Assembly (NCBI GenBank): GCA_949289295.1
Contig: CASENM010000012.1
Span: 22,869-86,868, forward strand
Origin: an uncultured Bacteroides sp.
Lineage (GTDB): Bacteria; Bacteroidota; Bacteroidia; Bacteroidales; Bacteroidaceae
DNA: 64,000 nt
Direction of reading: 5' to 3'
The position numbers were made by a program, and so were the translations under genes. Numbering within the stretch: the stretch's first letter is position 1; every line of letters begins with the position of its first letter. Below are positions 21,907 to 30,578 of this stretch, piece by piece. The notes under the pieces were generated by a model. The model ran no database searches, had not been told where the DNA came from, and worked only from the letters and a program-made list of their open reading frames with translations.

Positions 21907-22956
21907 ATGGCAAAAAAAGACGAACTGGAATTTGAAGGGGGAGTGGAAAACTCTCCGAAACCCAATAACAGCGAAAAGCTGAAGGCATTGCAGGCCGCCA
22001 TGGACAAGATTGAAAAAAACTTCGGAAAAGGTTCAATCATGAAAATGGGTGATGACCACGTAGAAGAAGTGGAAGTCATCCCTACCGGCTCTATCGCACT
22101 CAACGCAGCACTGGGAGTAGGCGGTTATCCGCGCGGACGTATCATCGAAATATACGGTCCGGAATCGTCCGGAAAAACCACCTTGGCCATCCATGCCATC
22201 GCTGAAGCGCAGAAAACGGGAGGCATCGCGGCTTTCATCGATGCAGAACATGCGTTCGACCGTTTCTATGCGGCAAAACTGGGTGTGGACATCGATAACC
22301 TGTGGATTTCCCAGCCGGACAACGGCGAACAGGCACTCGAGATTGCCGAACAGCTGATACGCTCTTCGGCCATTGACATCATTGTCATCGACTCTGTAGC
22401 CGCACTGACACCGAAAGCGGAAATCGAAGGCGACATGGGCGACAACAAGGTAGGCCTGCAGGCACGCCTGATGTCGCAGGCACTGCGCAAACTGACTTCC
22501 GCCATCAGCAAGACCAACACCACATGCATCTTCATCAACCAGCTGCGTGAGAAAATCGGAGTGATGTTCGGCAATCCCGAAACCACGACCGGCGGCAACG
22601 CACTGAAGTTTTATGCGTCCGTACGCCTCGACATCCGCCGCACATCCCAATTGAAAGACGGCGAAGACGTAATCGGCAACCAGGTACGCGTGAAAGTGGT
22701 GAAAAATAAGGTAGCCCCACCGTTCCGCAAGGCCGAATTCGACATCATGTTCGGCGAAGGCATCTCGCGCAGCGGCGAAATCATCGACCTGGGCGCAGAA
22801 CTGGGCATCATCAAGAAAAGCGGTTCATGGTACAGCTATAACGACACCAAGCTGGGACAGGGCCGCGATGCTGCCAAACAATGCGTACAGGACAACCCGG
22901 AACTTGCCGACGAGCTGGAGGCCCTTATTTTCGATGCGCTGAAAGACAAAGAATAA
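21907..22956 (+). CDS. recA: Recombinase A
   Basis: ATP-dependent strand-exchange protein of homologous recombination and the SOS response. The 349-residue protein carries Walker [12 protein letters not shown] near residue 79, the catalytic DAEHAFD, Walker [12 protein letters not shown] and the L2 loop region [20 protein letters not shown]. It is full length, with a short C-terminal acidic tail. It is the second gene after bcp and is followed by a strong hairpin. Confidence 0.98.
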   Translation: MAKKDELEFEGGVENSPKPNNSEKLKALQAAMDKIEKNFGKGSIMKMGDDHVEEVEVIPTGSIALNAALGVGGYPRGRIIEIYGPESSGKTTLAIHAIAEAQKTGGIAAFIDAEHAFDRFYAAKLGVDIDNLWISQPDNGEQALEIAEQLIRSSAIDIIVIDSVAALTPKAEIEGDMGDNKVGLQARLMSQALRKLTSAISKTNTTCIFINQLREKIGVMFGNPETTTGGNALKFYASVRLDIRRTSQLKDGEDVIGNQVRVKVVKNKVAPPFRKAEFDIMFGEGISRSGEIIDLGAELGIIKKSGSWYSYNDTKLGQGRDAAKQCVQDNPELADELEALIFDALKDKE

Positions 22957-22978
22957 AGACAAGCAACCGACTTCTGTC

Positions 22979-23034
22979 ATGAGGGGTATGCCGACGGAGA
23001 AACCAACCGTTTCCCGTCCCGGCATACCCCTCAT
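22979..23034 (+). terminator. Long hairpin after recA (no T-run)
   Basis: A 15-bp perfect stem (ATGAGGGGTATGCCG at 22979 with CGGCATACCCCTCAT ending at 23034), with a further inner stem ACGG..AAAC/GTTT..CCGT. It is not followed by a T-tract, so it may stabilise the recA mRNA end rather than terminate on its own. Confidence 0.65.
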
Positions 23035-23172
23035 TGTGTGCTTCCTTCCCTGTGATTTTGATTTTTTCGAAGATTTTTCTTTTGAAGAAATAGAAAAAGA
23101 AAAAATAAAGTTCTATATTTACCATGTGAAAAGAAAAACAGACTATAAAAACATCAAAAACGACATACTATT

Positions 23173-24123
23173 ATGAAAATGAAATCTTTGTTTGCTATCG
23201 CATTCTGCTTCTCGACCATTCTGGCCTTTGCCCAACAAACCGTTCAAATACCTTTCCGTTTCGCCACAAGAGCCGAAGCCCAAATGCTGATTACGGACAT
23301 AGACAATTATACACGGGGATGGAACCAATTTGACATCAACGTACGCCTGCAGACCGAACAGGGACGTAAATCCAAATTGCTGGCTTTCGCTATGGAACAG
23401 ACAATGAACTGGAGCGACGATGAGAAAAAGCGCATTTCGCAGTGCATCAAGACACTGGATACAGAAATCAAAAAACAAAAGCTGAACATCGAATTTCCTC
23501 AAGAACTGGTGTTCGTGAAAACAACAATGAAGGAGGAGGGAAACGCCAGTGCCTATACGCGCGAGAACTGGATTGCCATCGGGGAAAAAGCACTCAGCGA
23601 TGCCAACGACGCCAATCTGACTTACCTGATTGCGCATGAAATATTCCATATACTTTCGCGCGGAAACCTTGACTTCAAGAAAGCGGCTTATGCGACCATC
23701 GGATTTACCGTGATGGACCGCGAAATTCTGTTCCCGGCAGACATCATTGAAAAAAGAATCTCCAATCCGGACGTAAACCGCTACGACAGCTATATCAACG
23801 TAACTGTCAACAATCAGAAGGAAAACTGCACCATGATCATCTACACGGACACTCCATACGACGGAAAGACATTAAGCGATTACATCCGTGTGGGGCTCGT
23901 TCCGCTGAACGAAGTGCTCACTCCTATCCAGCAGAACGGGGAAACAGTCATCTACAACCTTGAACAGGCAACGGATCTGCTGGAACAAACGGGGAAAAAT
24001 ACGAAATACCTCATCAATCCGGAGGAAATATTGGCCGACCATTTCGCTTTGCTGCTGACCGGGAAAAAGGATTTGCAGAGTCCGGAAGTCATTGAACGGC
24101 TGCGTGAAGTGTTGACAAAATAA
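23173..24123 (+). CDS. Secreted putative zinc metallopeptidase (HExxH), uncharacterised
   Basis: A 316-residue protein with a cleavable signal peptide (MKMKSLFAIAFCFSTILAFAQQ; a second ATG two codons on is equally possible). A zinc-binding HExxH is present as YLIAHEIFHILSRG near residue 158, and a later NPEEILADHFALLL near 280 could give the third ligand in the manner of gluzincins. A metal-dependent protease fold is therefore plausible, but I recognise no named family. It has no operon partner: recA's hairpin lies upstream and a bidirectional terminator downstream. Confidence 0.75.
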   Translation: MKMKSLFAIAFCFSTILAFAQQTVQIPFRFATRAEAQMLITDIDNYTRGWNQFDINVRLQTEQGRKSKLLAFAMEQTMNWSDDEKKRISQCIKTLDTEIKKQKLNIEFPQELVFVKTTMKEEGNASAYTRENWIAIGEKALSDANDANLTYLIAHEIFHILSRGNLDFKKAAYATIGFTVMDREILFPADIIEKRISNPDVNRYDSYINVTVNNQKENCTMIIYTDTPYDGKTLSDYIRVGLVPLNEVLTPIQQNGETVIYNLEQATDLLEQTGKNTKYLINPEEILADHFALLLTGKKDLQSPEVIERLREVLTK

Positions 24124-24135
24124 TCTTTCAAACCG

Positions 24136-24196
24136 GACGAGGTGACAAGTTTTTTTCAAATCAATCATTTAAAAACCTTGTCACCTCGTCTTTTTT
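24136..24196. terminator. Bidirectional terminator between convergent genes
   Basis: Perfect 14-bp stem GACGAGGTGACAAG (24136-24149) with CTTGTCACCTCGTC (24177-24190), followed by T6 on the plus strand. The left arm is followed by a T-run inside the loop. It serves the HExxH gene and possibly the amidase gene on the other strand. Confidence 0.85.
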
Positions 24197-24217
24197 ATAC
24201 CGTCCAACGTCTGGAAC

Positions 24218-25027
24218 TTATTTCGAAGTCTTATAATCTTTCTCGATGGCCAGCGTAATCCAGTTGGCCAAGGCCTGACGGTTGTCAGCTATCACCAGAC
24301 GTTTCTGGTCGCGCGCATTCTGGATGTTTCCCACTTCCAGAAAAACAGCTACCGGAGTTGTCTTACGAAGCACGAACAGATTGCGTCCGCTCACCGTGCC
24401 GTCAAATCCCCGGTTAGGCTGGTGACGGTTGTATTTGCTCCTGAACGTACGCTGTATTTCCCTGGCCAGCCTCTTTCCCTTGGAACTTCCCGGCGCATGA
24501 TAGAAGAACACATCGGTCTGGTCTCCCCTAGCACGACTGTCCACATGGATAAAGACAGCCCGCTTATAATTGCTCTTATCTTTTCTGTACAACCGGTTGA
24601 TCGCGTCACACCGTTGCTGAAGCCGTGCCACCTGATTCAGCGGAATCGCCTTTCCCATACATGTCTCCCGCTTGCTGTTGTTCAAAATCGCCTGATTGCG
24701 GATTCCGTCTTTCGCGTCCTGTATGATAAAATGCACTTTCGCACCACGCCGGAGCAGCTCACGCCCCAGCCTGAGAATAATGTCGTAAGCATATTCATCT
24801 TCATGAAGCTCTTTTCCGCGATACTTCCCGATACAGCCCGGATCAGGACCTCCATGACCGCTTACCAGATAGAACACCGCACCTTTCAGCGAGTTGGAAG
24901 TCTTTCCGTAAGCCGCGTAACGCTTTCCGAACAGAGGCTCATAGTTGCTTTTTTTCTTCTGCGCGGAAAGCGGAAACGCTATCAGGAAGCATAGCATGAA
25001 TGCCAGTCCACATTTCAATCCTTTCAT
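24218..25027 (-). CDS. N-acetylmuramoyl-L-alanine amidase (Amidase_3 type)
   Basis: Zinc amidase that cleaves the MurNAc-L-Ala bond of peptidoglycan, here with a signal peptide (ending FPLSAQ) and 269 residues. The four-ligand pattern of the Amidase_3 family is visible: His in LVSGHGGPDPG near residue 57, Glu in LHEDEYAYDI near 74, His in AVFIHVDSRARG near 161, and the catalytic Glu in VFLEVGNIQNARD near 232. Its start codon overlaps the stop codon of the upstream TlpA-like gene (ATGA), indicating coupled translation. Confidence 0.92.
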   Translation of the reverse strand: MKGLKCGLAFMLCFLIAFPLSAQKKKSNYEPLFGKRYAAYGKTSNSLKGAVFYLVSGHGGPDPGCIGKYRGKELHEDEYAYDIILRLGRELLRRGAKVHFIIQDAKDGIRNQAILNNSKRETCMGKAIPLNQVARLQQRCDAINRLYRKDKSNYKRAVFIHVDSRARGDQTDVFFYHAPGSSKGKRLAREIQRTFRSKYNRHQPNRGFDGTVSGRNLFVLRKTTPVAVFLEVGNIQNARDQKRLVIADNRQALANWITLAIEKDYKTSK

Positions 25028-25557
25028 TTCAGAAGCTCGTCAATTTTCTTACACAAGGATGCGAATTCCTCTTCATTGTACAAACGAGTCATCAACACAA
25101 TCTTCCCATCTTTATCCACCAATACATTGCGGGTGATTCCGGCATTACGTTCAGCATATTTGGCAAAGATGTCCGCTCCCGGGTCCAATCCCAAAGGATA
25201 AGTCACCCCCGTCTGCTTGGCGAAAGCTTTCACACGCTCCAAAGGCTCGTCGCGGTCAATCCCGTATAAGGCAAACGACACGTTGTCCTTATGCTTCTGC
25301 CAGATATCCTTCTCGATAAAAGGCATCTCCTTCCGGCATACGCCACACCAGCTGGCCGTGAACTGAAGCATCACCACCTTTCCGCGCAGGTCGGACAATT
25401 TCACGGTCTGTCCGTCAGTCAATGTCATCTCAAAATCAGGAGCCATATCCCCTACTTTCACGATATATCCAGCCGCATCGGGAGTCGGAACGTTCTGTGC
25501 AGACAATCCGATACAGAAACAGGCCATCAAGGCCGCAATAAACATACATTTTTTCAT
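25024..25557 (-). CDS. TlpA-like thioredoxin-fold thiol-disulfide oxidoreductase, exported
   Basis: A 177-residue protein with signal peptide (MKKCMFIAALMACFCIGLSAQ) and an AhpC/TSA-thioredoxin fold. The redox motif is WCGVC within MLQFTASWCGVCRKEMPF near residue 70, and the cis-Pro is likely in the later TYPLGLDP segment. Such periplasmic proteins reduce or resolve disulfides in exported partners. The ATG at 25557 is chosen because the promoter element lies just upstream; a longer frame to 25671 passes over it. It is translationally coupled to the amidase gene. Confidence 0.9.
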   Translation of the reverse strand: MKKCMFIAALMACFCIGLSAQNVPTPDAAGYIVKVGDMAPDFEMTLTDGQTVKLSDLRGKVVMLQFTASWCGVCRKEMPFIEKDIWQKHKDNVSFALYGIDRDEPLERVKAFAKQTGVTYPLGLDPGADIFAKYAERNAGITRNVLVDKDGKIVLMTRLYNEEEFASLCKKIDELLK

Positions 25558-25582
25558 AACGCAAACTATTTGATTTTCCTGC

Positions 25583-25590
25583 CAAAGATA
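25583..25590 (-). promoter_or_regulatory. -7 promoter element (TATCTTTG) of the tlpA-like/amidase operon
   Basis: Exact TAnnTTTG on the minus strand, 26 bases before the start codon at 25557. Confidence 0.55.
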
Positions 25591-25678
25591 CAAAAAACTT
25601 TCGCAACTCATTGATAAACGAACGGCATACAAAAGAAAAAACACCCCGGAAAATCCATGTATGCACTTCATGTTTGTT

Positions 25679-25738
25679 TATATTTGCAGCTTAACCGTAA
25701 TATTTTGTTCATTTTTTCAACAAATTGCATTATATTTG
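25679..25738 (+). promoter_or_regulatory. Two tandem -7 elements (TATATTTG) before the XRE-cupin gene
   Basis: Identical TATATTTG boxes at 25679-25686 and 25731-25738, 52 bp apart. Transcription from the second would begin about at the ATG at 25745, which argues for the start codon at 25796. Confidence 0.5.
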
Positions 25739-25795
25739 CAAACAATGGAAAGCGACACTTTCCGTTTACAATTAACAGACCAAAAACACACCATT

Positions 25796-26380
25796 ATGGA
25801 TTACACAAACATTATCGGCGAAAAAATCAAATCGCTGCGGACAACAAAAGAAATAACTATAGACGAACTGGCGGAAAGTACCGGACTGACCGCCGAACAG
25901 ATCAACCGCATTGAAGACAATGTGGACATCCCTTCTCTGGCACCGCTCATCAAAATAGCAAGGGCGCTGGGTGTACGGCTGGGAACTTTCCTTGACGACC
26001 AGGCCAACGAAGACGGACCGGTGGTATGCAGGAAAGGTGATGCGGACGACACCATCAGTTTCTCGAACAACGCGTCCGACGCACGCCAGCACATGCACTA
26101 CCATTCCTTGTCAAAGGCCAAAAGCGACCGCCACATGGACCCGTTCATCATCGACATAGATGAAAACGGAGAGACACAGTTCAGCCTCTCCGCCCACGAA
26201 GGGGAAGAGTTCATCATGGTACTTCAGGGAAAACTCGAAGTGGAATACGGGAAAAACAAATATGTGCTCAGCGAAGGCGACACCATCTACTACGACTCAA
26301 TCGTTCCCCACCATGTCCACGCCTACGAAGGCAAGGCCGCACGCATTCTGGCCGTAGTCTATACTCCCATCGAACTCTAA
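25796..26380 (+). CDS. XRE-family transcriptional regulator with cupin sensor domain
   Basis: A 194-residue regulator: helix-turn-helix domain at about residues 8-62 (KIKSLRTTKEITIDELAEST ... IARALGVRLGTFLDD) and a C-terminal cupin at about 120-190 with HEGEEFIMVLQGKLEVEYG and a metal-site-like IVPHHVHAYEGKAARI. This architecture senses a small molecule and controls an adjacent gene. The next gene, an acyl-CoA synthetase, begins 12 bases after its stop, so it is the likely target and a fatty or aromatic acid or its CoA ester the likely ligand (inference). In-frame alternatives at 25745 and 25661 are judged too early relative to the promoters. Confidence 0.9.
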   Translation: MDYTNIIGEKIKSLRTTKEITIDELAESTGLTAEQINRIEDNVDIPSLAPLIKIARALGVRLGTFLDDQANEDGPVVCRKGDADDTISFSNNASDARQHMHYHSLSKAKSDRHMDPFIIDIDENGETQFSLSAHEGEEFIMVLQGKLEVEYGKNKYVLSEGDTIYYDSIVPHHVHAYEGKAARILAVVYTPIEL

Positions 26381-26392
26381 AACCGAAAGATC

Positions 26393-28045
26393 ATGCCGCA
26401 ACTATACGAAAGGACATTGGGAGACTGGCTGGAGCATTGGGCCGAGACCACTCCCGACAAAGAATATCTGGTGTACTCCGACCGCAACCTGAGGTTCACC
26501 TGGAAACAGTTCAACCAACGTGTGGACAACATGGCGAAAGGCCTGCTGGCCATCGGGGTAAAAAAAGGAACACATGTAGGTATCTGGGCAGGTAATGTGC
26601 CCGACTGGCTGACCTTCCTCTACGCCTGTGCCAAAATCGGTGCGGTGGCCGTAACGGTCAACACCAACTACAAACAGGCGGAACTGGAATACCTGTGTGA
26701 GAACTCCGACATGCACACACTCTGCATAGTCAACGGTGAGAAGGACAGCAACTATGTGGAAATGACCTACACGATGCTTCCCGAACTGAAGAAGTTTGAA
26801 CGCGGGCGGATGAAAAGCAAACGTTTCCCTCACATGCGGAACGTCATTTATATCGGCCAGGAGAAATACCGCGGAATGTACAACACAGCCGAAATCCTTC
26901 TCCTCGGAAACAACATCGACGATGAGGAGCTGACCAAGGCCAAGAAGGAAGTAAGCTGTCATGACACGGTCAACATGCAGTACACCTCCGGAACCACCGG
27001 ATTCCCGAAAGGAGTGATGCTCACCCACTACAACATTGCGAACAACGGTTTCCTGACGGGCGAGCACATGAAGTTCACGTCCGATGACAAGCTCTGCGTG
27101 TGTGTGCCGCTCTTCCATTGCTTCGGCGTAGTGCTGGCCACAATGAACTGTCTCACCCACGGATGTACGGAAGTGATGGTGGAACGTTTCGACCCGCTGC
27201 TGGTGCTGGCCTCCGTCCATAAGGAACGCTGCACGGCTCTCTACGGTGTGCCCACCATGTTCATCGCCGAACTGAACCATCCCATGTTCTCCATGTTCGA
27301 CCTGAGATGTCTGCGCACAGGCATCATGGCCGGATCGCTTTGCCCCGTGGAACTGATGAAGCAGGTGGAAGAAAAGATGTTCATGAAGGTGACCAGCGTG
27401 TACGGACTGACGGAAGCCTCTCCGGGAATGACCCACAGCCGCATTGATGATGATCCGGAAGTGCGCTACAACACCGTAGGCCACGAATTCGAGTTTACGG
27501 AAGTGAAGGTGATTGATCCGGAAACCGGCGAGGAATGCCCGGTAGGCGTGCAAGGCGAGATGTGCAACCGTGGCTACAACACCATGAAGGGCTACTATAA
27601 GAATCCGGAAGCTACGGCCGAGGTCATCGACGAGAACGGATTCCTGCATTCAGGTGACCTGGGCGTGAAGGACGAGAACGGCAACTTCCGCATCACGGGC
27701 CGCATCAAGGACATGATTATCCGCGGAGGAGAGAACATCTATCCGCGTGAGATCGAGGAATTCCTCTACCAGATGCCGGGCATCAAGGATGTACAGGTGG
27801 CCGGTGTTCCTTCAAAGAAATACGGCGAGGCCGTAGGAGCGTTCATCATCCTCCATGAAGGCTACACGATGAACGAGTTCGACGTGCGCGAGTTCTGCCA
27901 GGGCAAGATTGCGCGATACAAGATTCCGAAATACATCTTCTTTGTCAAGGAATTCCCCATGACGGGAAGCGGAAAGATCCAGAAGTTCAAGCTGAAGGAC
28001 CTGAGCCTGCAACTCTGCAAGGAACAAGGTATCGAAATCATCTGA
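26393..28045 (+). CDS. AMP-binding acyl-CoA synthetase
   Basis: A 550-residue adenylate-forming enzyme of the long/medium-chain fatty acyl-CoA ligase group. Motifs in order: P-loop [16 protein letters not shown] near residue 200, [10 protein letters not shown] near 340, the hinge [17 protein letters not shown] near 425 with [10 protein letters not shown], and the catalytic Lys in [13 protein letters not shown] near 530. It activates a carboxylic acid to its CoA thioester; the exact acid is unknown. It shares an operon with the XRE-cupin regulator just upstream and ends at a clear terminator. Confidence 0.93.
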   Translation: MPQLYERTLGDWLEHWAETTPDKEYLVYSDRNLRFTWKQFNQRVDNMAKGLLAIGVKKGTHVGIWAGNVPDWLTFLYACAKIGAVAVTVNTNYKQAELEYLCENSDMHTLCIVNGEKDSNYVEMTYTMLPELKKFERGRMKSKRFPHMRNVIYIGQEKYRGMYNTAEILLLGNNIDDEELTKAKKEVSCHDTVNMQYTSGTTGFPKGVMLTHYNIANNGFLTGEHMKFTSDDKLCVCVPLFHCFGVVLATMNCLTHGCTEVMVERFDPLLVLASVHKERCTALYGVPTMFIAELNHPMFSMFDLRCLRTGIMAGSLCPVELMKQVEEKMFMKVTSVYGLTEASPGMTHSRIDDDPEVRYNTVGHEFEFTEVKVIDPETGEECPVGVQGEMCNRGYNTMKGYYKNPEATAEVIDENGFLHSGDLGVKDENGNFRITGRIKDMIIRGGENIYPREIEEFLYQMPGIKDVQVAGVPSKKYGEAVGAFIILHEGYTMNEFDVREFCQGKIARYKIPKYIFFVKEFPMTGSGKIQKFKLKDLSLQLCKEQGIEII

Positions 28046-28064
28046 TTGCAACAACACACATAGA

Positions 28065-28106
28065 AAGCCTGCAAACATTTCATTCCGGACGTTTGCAGGC
28101 TTTTGT
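28065..28106 (+). terminator. Rho-independent terminator after the acyl-CoA synthetase
   Basis: 12-bp stem AAGCCTGCAAAC (28065-28076) with GTTTGCAGGCTT (28091-28102), followed by TTGTTT. Confidence 0.85.
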
Positions 28107-28190
28107 TTCCAAGCAAACGTCCACTTTGCAGAAGCAAGCGTTTATCCCACCACAAACAACGGTTCATCTATAAAACAACGCATGACCGTT

Positions 28191-28493
28191 TCACTTCAAT
28201 AACGGCAATTGCCCCAACATTGCCTTGATACGGATTGCGGTGCGGGGCATCGGTTCGGCTATGGTCAAGCCAACGATTTCCTTTTCCCGTGCAATGTCGT
28301 TTATCAAGCGCACCGTTTCTGCCATTTTCATTCCGTCTGGGACCACGCCTACGGCTGCGATAATTTCCGCAGGATCGAGCACGTCCATGTCAAAATGAAC
28401 CACCACTTTTGATACGCCGCACGATTCCAGCCATCCGCACACCGCATCACTGTTCTCCCGCACATCCTCGGAAAAAGTCCCATTTGCGCTTCA
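28191..28493 (-). pseudogene. Arginase/agmatinase-family remnant (C-terminal third, disrupted)
   Basis: The minus-strand frame encodes about 100 residues of an arginase-fold protein: VVVHFDMDVLDPAEIIAAVG carries the conserved DxDxxDP metal site, and GLTIAEPMPR and the tail LGQLPLLK are family-like. The N-terminal two thirds, with the GGDHS and DAHxD metal motifs, are absent. Going upstream the frame hits an in-frame TGA at 28491-28493, followed by only 21 more open codons to an ATG at 28556. A 90-codon ORF could start at the GTG at 28463, but it cannot form an active enzyme. I call it a decayed gene. Confidence 0.85.
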
Positions 28494-28605
28494 TTCTGAC
28501 AATCCGGACAAGACCATTCCACAAAATGCCGGACGGAATAGTTTTTCTATTTCCATTGTTTTTCCTATCTTTCGGCACAAAACCAATTTTTAAACAAAAC
28601 AGTAT

Positions 28606-29619
28606 ATGAAAAACATTTTCGGAATGGTTTCCCTGCTCTTCGGCTGCTTCCTCATGGCCTGCCAGCCGCAGGACAAGGCAGGGACGATTGTGGCGGCCTA
28701 CGTCACATCACAAGGCGAGTCGCTTCCCGACCCGTCAGTGCTCACCCACATCAACTACGCTTTCGGGCATGTGGACTCTACTTTCGACAAGGTGCGGATT
28801 GACCGCGAGGAACGCTTGCGCGAAATCGTGGCACTGAAAAAGAATTATCCGGAACTGAAAGTCTCCCTCTCCATCGGAGGCTGGGGAAGCGGGAACTTCA
28901 GCGAGATGGCAGCCGACGAACAGAAACGCCTTTCGTTTGCCAAGGACTGCGGACGCATCGTAAAAGACTTCAACCTTGACGGAATCGACATCGACTGGGA
29001 ATATCCTACCAGCGACGCGGCCGGCATCTCCTGCTCGCCCGACGACACGGAGAACTACACGCTCCTGATGCGCGACATCCGTGAGGCCATCGGCAAGGAC
29101 AAACTGCTGACACTCGCCTCATCCTTCCGCGCGCGCTTCATCGACTTCCGCGCCATCGCGCCTTATATTGATTTCGTAAACATCATGGCCTACGATATGG
29201 GCAAGCCGCCTTACCACAACGCGGCCCTCTATCCTTCTGAAATGACCCGGAAGGGAGCTTCGTGCGAGGAATCGCTGGAGGCACATATCGCGGCGGGTGT
29301 TCCGGTGGAAAAAATCGTGCTCGGCATCCCGTTCTACGGACACGGAGCCGATTCCATCCTGCCGTATTATGTGGACTACAAGAACATCGACACACTGAGA
29401 AACTACACCGCCTGCTGGGATTCCACCGCACAGGTGCCTTACGCCACGGACTCTACCGGCATGATGGTCTGCACCTACGAAGATCCACGCTCCATCGCCC
29501 TCAAGTGCGACTTCATCCACGAGAAGAAACTTCTCGGCGTGATGTATTGGGAATATAACACCGACAACTCTGAAGGTGACCTCCGGCGCGCCACTTTCGA
29601 CGGGATGATGAAGAGATGA
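28606..29619 (+). CDS. GH18 chitinase-like lipoprotein
   Basis: A 337-residue lipoprotein (lipobox LMAC, Cys about residue 20) with a single glycoside hydrolase family 18 barrel. The substrate-binding SIGGWGSGNFSEM near residue 90 and catalytic DGIDIDWEYPTSD (DxxDxDxE, with the acid Glu) near 125 are intact, as are IDFVNIMAYDMG near 185 and the closing GVMYWEYNTDNSEGDL. Activity on beta-1,4-GlcNAc-containing glycans (chitin or N-glycan core) is likely. It stands alone without SusCD genes. Confidence 0.93.
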   Translation: MKNIFGMVSLLFGCFLMACQPQDKAGTIVAAYVTSQGESLPDPSVLTHINYAFGHVDSTFDKVRIDREERLREIVALKKNYPELKVSLSIGGWGSGNFSEMAADEQKRLSFAKDCGRIVKDFNLDGIDIDWEYPTSDAAGISCSPDDTENYTLLMRDIREAIGKDKLLTLASSFRARFIDFRAIAPYIDFVNIMAYDMGKPPYHNAALYPSEMTRKGASCEESLEAHIAAGVPVEKIVLGIPFYGHGADSILPYYVDYKNIDTLRNYTACWDSTAQVPYATDSTGMMVCTYEDPRSIALKCDFIHEKKLLGVMYWEYNTDNSEGDLRRATFDGMMKR

Positions 29620-29652
29620 CCACCCGCAAACGGAACGTGCTGTAATTGGAAC

Positions 29653-29760
29653 ATAAAACACGGAGGCACAGAGACACAGAGGAAATATGTTTGTGAACCA
29701 CCAATATAAAAACTCTATGTCTCTGTGCCTCCGTGTTTCAAATCATTTTGGCACACTTTC
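29653..29760. repeat. Dispersed palindromic element (family A, copy 3)
   Basis: Two 26-base arms (29656-29681 and 29713-29738) are complementary with a single mismatch (core ACACGGAGGCACAGAGAC). Spacer and flank match copy 2 at 17.6 kb closely. It lies between the convergent GH18 and DUF3108-like genes. Confidence 0.9.
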
Positions 29761-29769
29761 GTTTGTCTT

Positions 29770-30477
29770 TTAATTCTTCTCCACTTTCACCAGCAAGGTC
29801 TTTCCCTCCTGCTCACCGTCCATATTGAACGATTCGGATTTTACCAGACCGATTCCCTCGGCATACCATTCATTGACACGGACCGTCGTGGTTTTCAGTA
29901 CAATCTTAGTCCGCTTCAGATAGGAAATCTTCACGCAGTTGAACTTGCCGGCACGGGTATGGACCAGTTCCGTTCCCATATACGAAGCACCGGATATGGT
30001 CACCTCGTTTTTCAGCATATTCCTTATCCACTGGAATTTCCGGTCGGGCAGGTTCTCTCCGGCCTGTGCCCCGTCCTTGATGGAAAATGAATTGTCGCCT
30101 TTGAACTTCAGTCTTTCCAACAGTCCCAGACGTGCGGCCGTATCATAGCGGTCCGGATCAGAATCGGAATCAATATACGGGCCATACATCAGGTCCTCCG
30201 TACATACCGTATTCGTTCCGTCGTATGTCCAATTAAACAACGTATAACTGGTGTTGTTCTTGATTTTGGTCGTGACAATCTTGTCGTAATAGCTGGCCTT
30301 GACCGTATTCCCGTCATTTTCCACATCCTTCACGGTAATCTCCTCGTCAGACACACTCTGTCCCACCTCGTCGTAGTTCACATAGTGCAGCCTCGCACCT
30401 TCCACCGTACAGAAATATTGCGCCTGAGCAGCATGGCCCGCAAACAGACAGGCCACAAAAAACATAAACTTCTTCAT
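29770..30477 (-). CDS. DUF3108-like exported protein
   Basis: A 235-residue exported protein with signal peptide (MKKFMFFVACLFAGHAAQAQ). The beta-rich body includes the VHTRAGKFNCVKISYLKRTK segment and EWYAEGIGLVKSESFNMDG near the C-terminus, a pattern shared with periplasmic DUF3108/TapB-like beta-sandwich proteins of Bacteroidetes. Function is unknown. No operon partner; convergent with the GH18 gene across palindrome copy 3. Family assignment is tentative. Confidence 0.7.
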   Translation of the reverse strand: MKKFMFFVACLFAGHAAQAQYFCTVEGARLHYVNYDEVGQSVSDEEITVKDVENDGNTVKASYYDKIVTTKIKNNTSYTLFNWTYDGTNTVCTEDLMYGPYIDSDSDPDRYDTAARLGLLERLKFKGDNSFSIKDGAQAGENLPDRKFQWIRNMLKNEVTISGASYMGTELVHTRAGKFNCVKISYLKRTKIVLKTTTVRVNEWYAEGIGLVKSESFNMDGEQEGKTLLVKVEKN

Positions 30478-30538
30478 AGTGCTAACCGTTTCTTTAATAA
30501 AATGTGACGCAAACTTACGAATTTCTTTCTTTTCTGGC

Positions 30539-30546
30539 TATCTTTG
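30539..30546 (+). promoter_or_regulatory. -7 promoter element (TATCTTTG) of the TPR gene
   Basis: Exact TAnnTTTG, 33 bases before the ATG at 30579. It excludes the in-frame ATG at 30504. Confidence 0.55.
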
Positions 30547-30578
30547 CGGTTGAAAAACATTTAAATCAACTTATTATT

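Noticed and set aside
22979-23034. Hairpin after recA considered as a riboswitch for the next gene
   Set aside because: It is a simple long stem near the recA stop without conserved riboswitch features and lies 140 bases before the next start codon.
26402-27649. 415-codon minus-strand open frame opposite the acyl-CoA synthetase
   Set aside because: His/Val-rich translation typical of antisense of a GC-rich coding strand; the plus strand has clear enzyme motifs.
28460-28560. Alternative frame upstream of the arginase remnant giving a CPDC zinc-ribbon-like stretch
   Set aside because: Too short, no family match, and the frame does not continue; likely chance.
17600-29760. Repeats at 17.6 and 29.7 kb considered as pieces of a CRISPR array
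   Set aside because: They are single palindromes 12 kb apart, with no regular repeat-spacer series and no cas genes.
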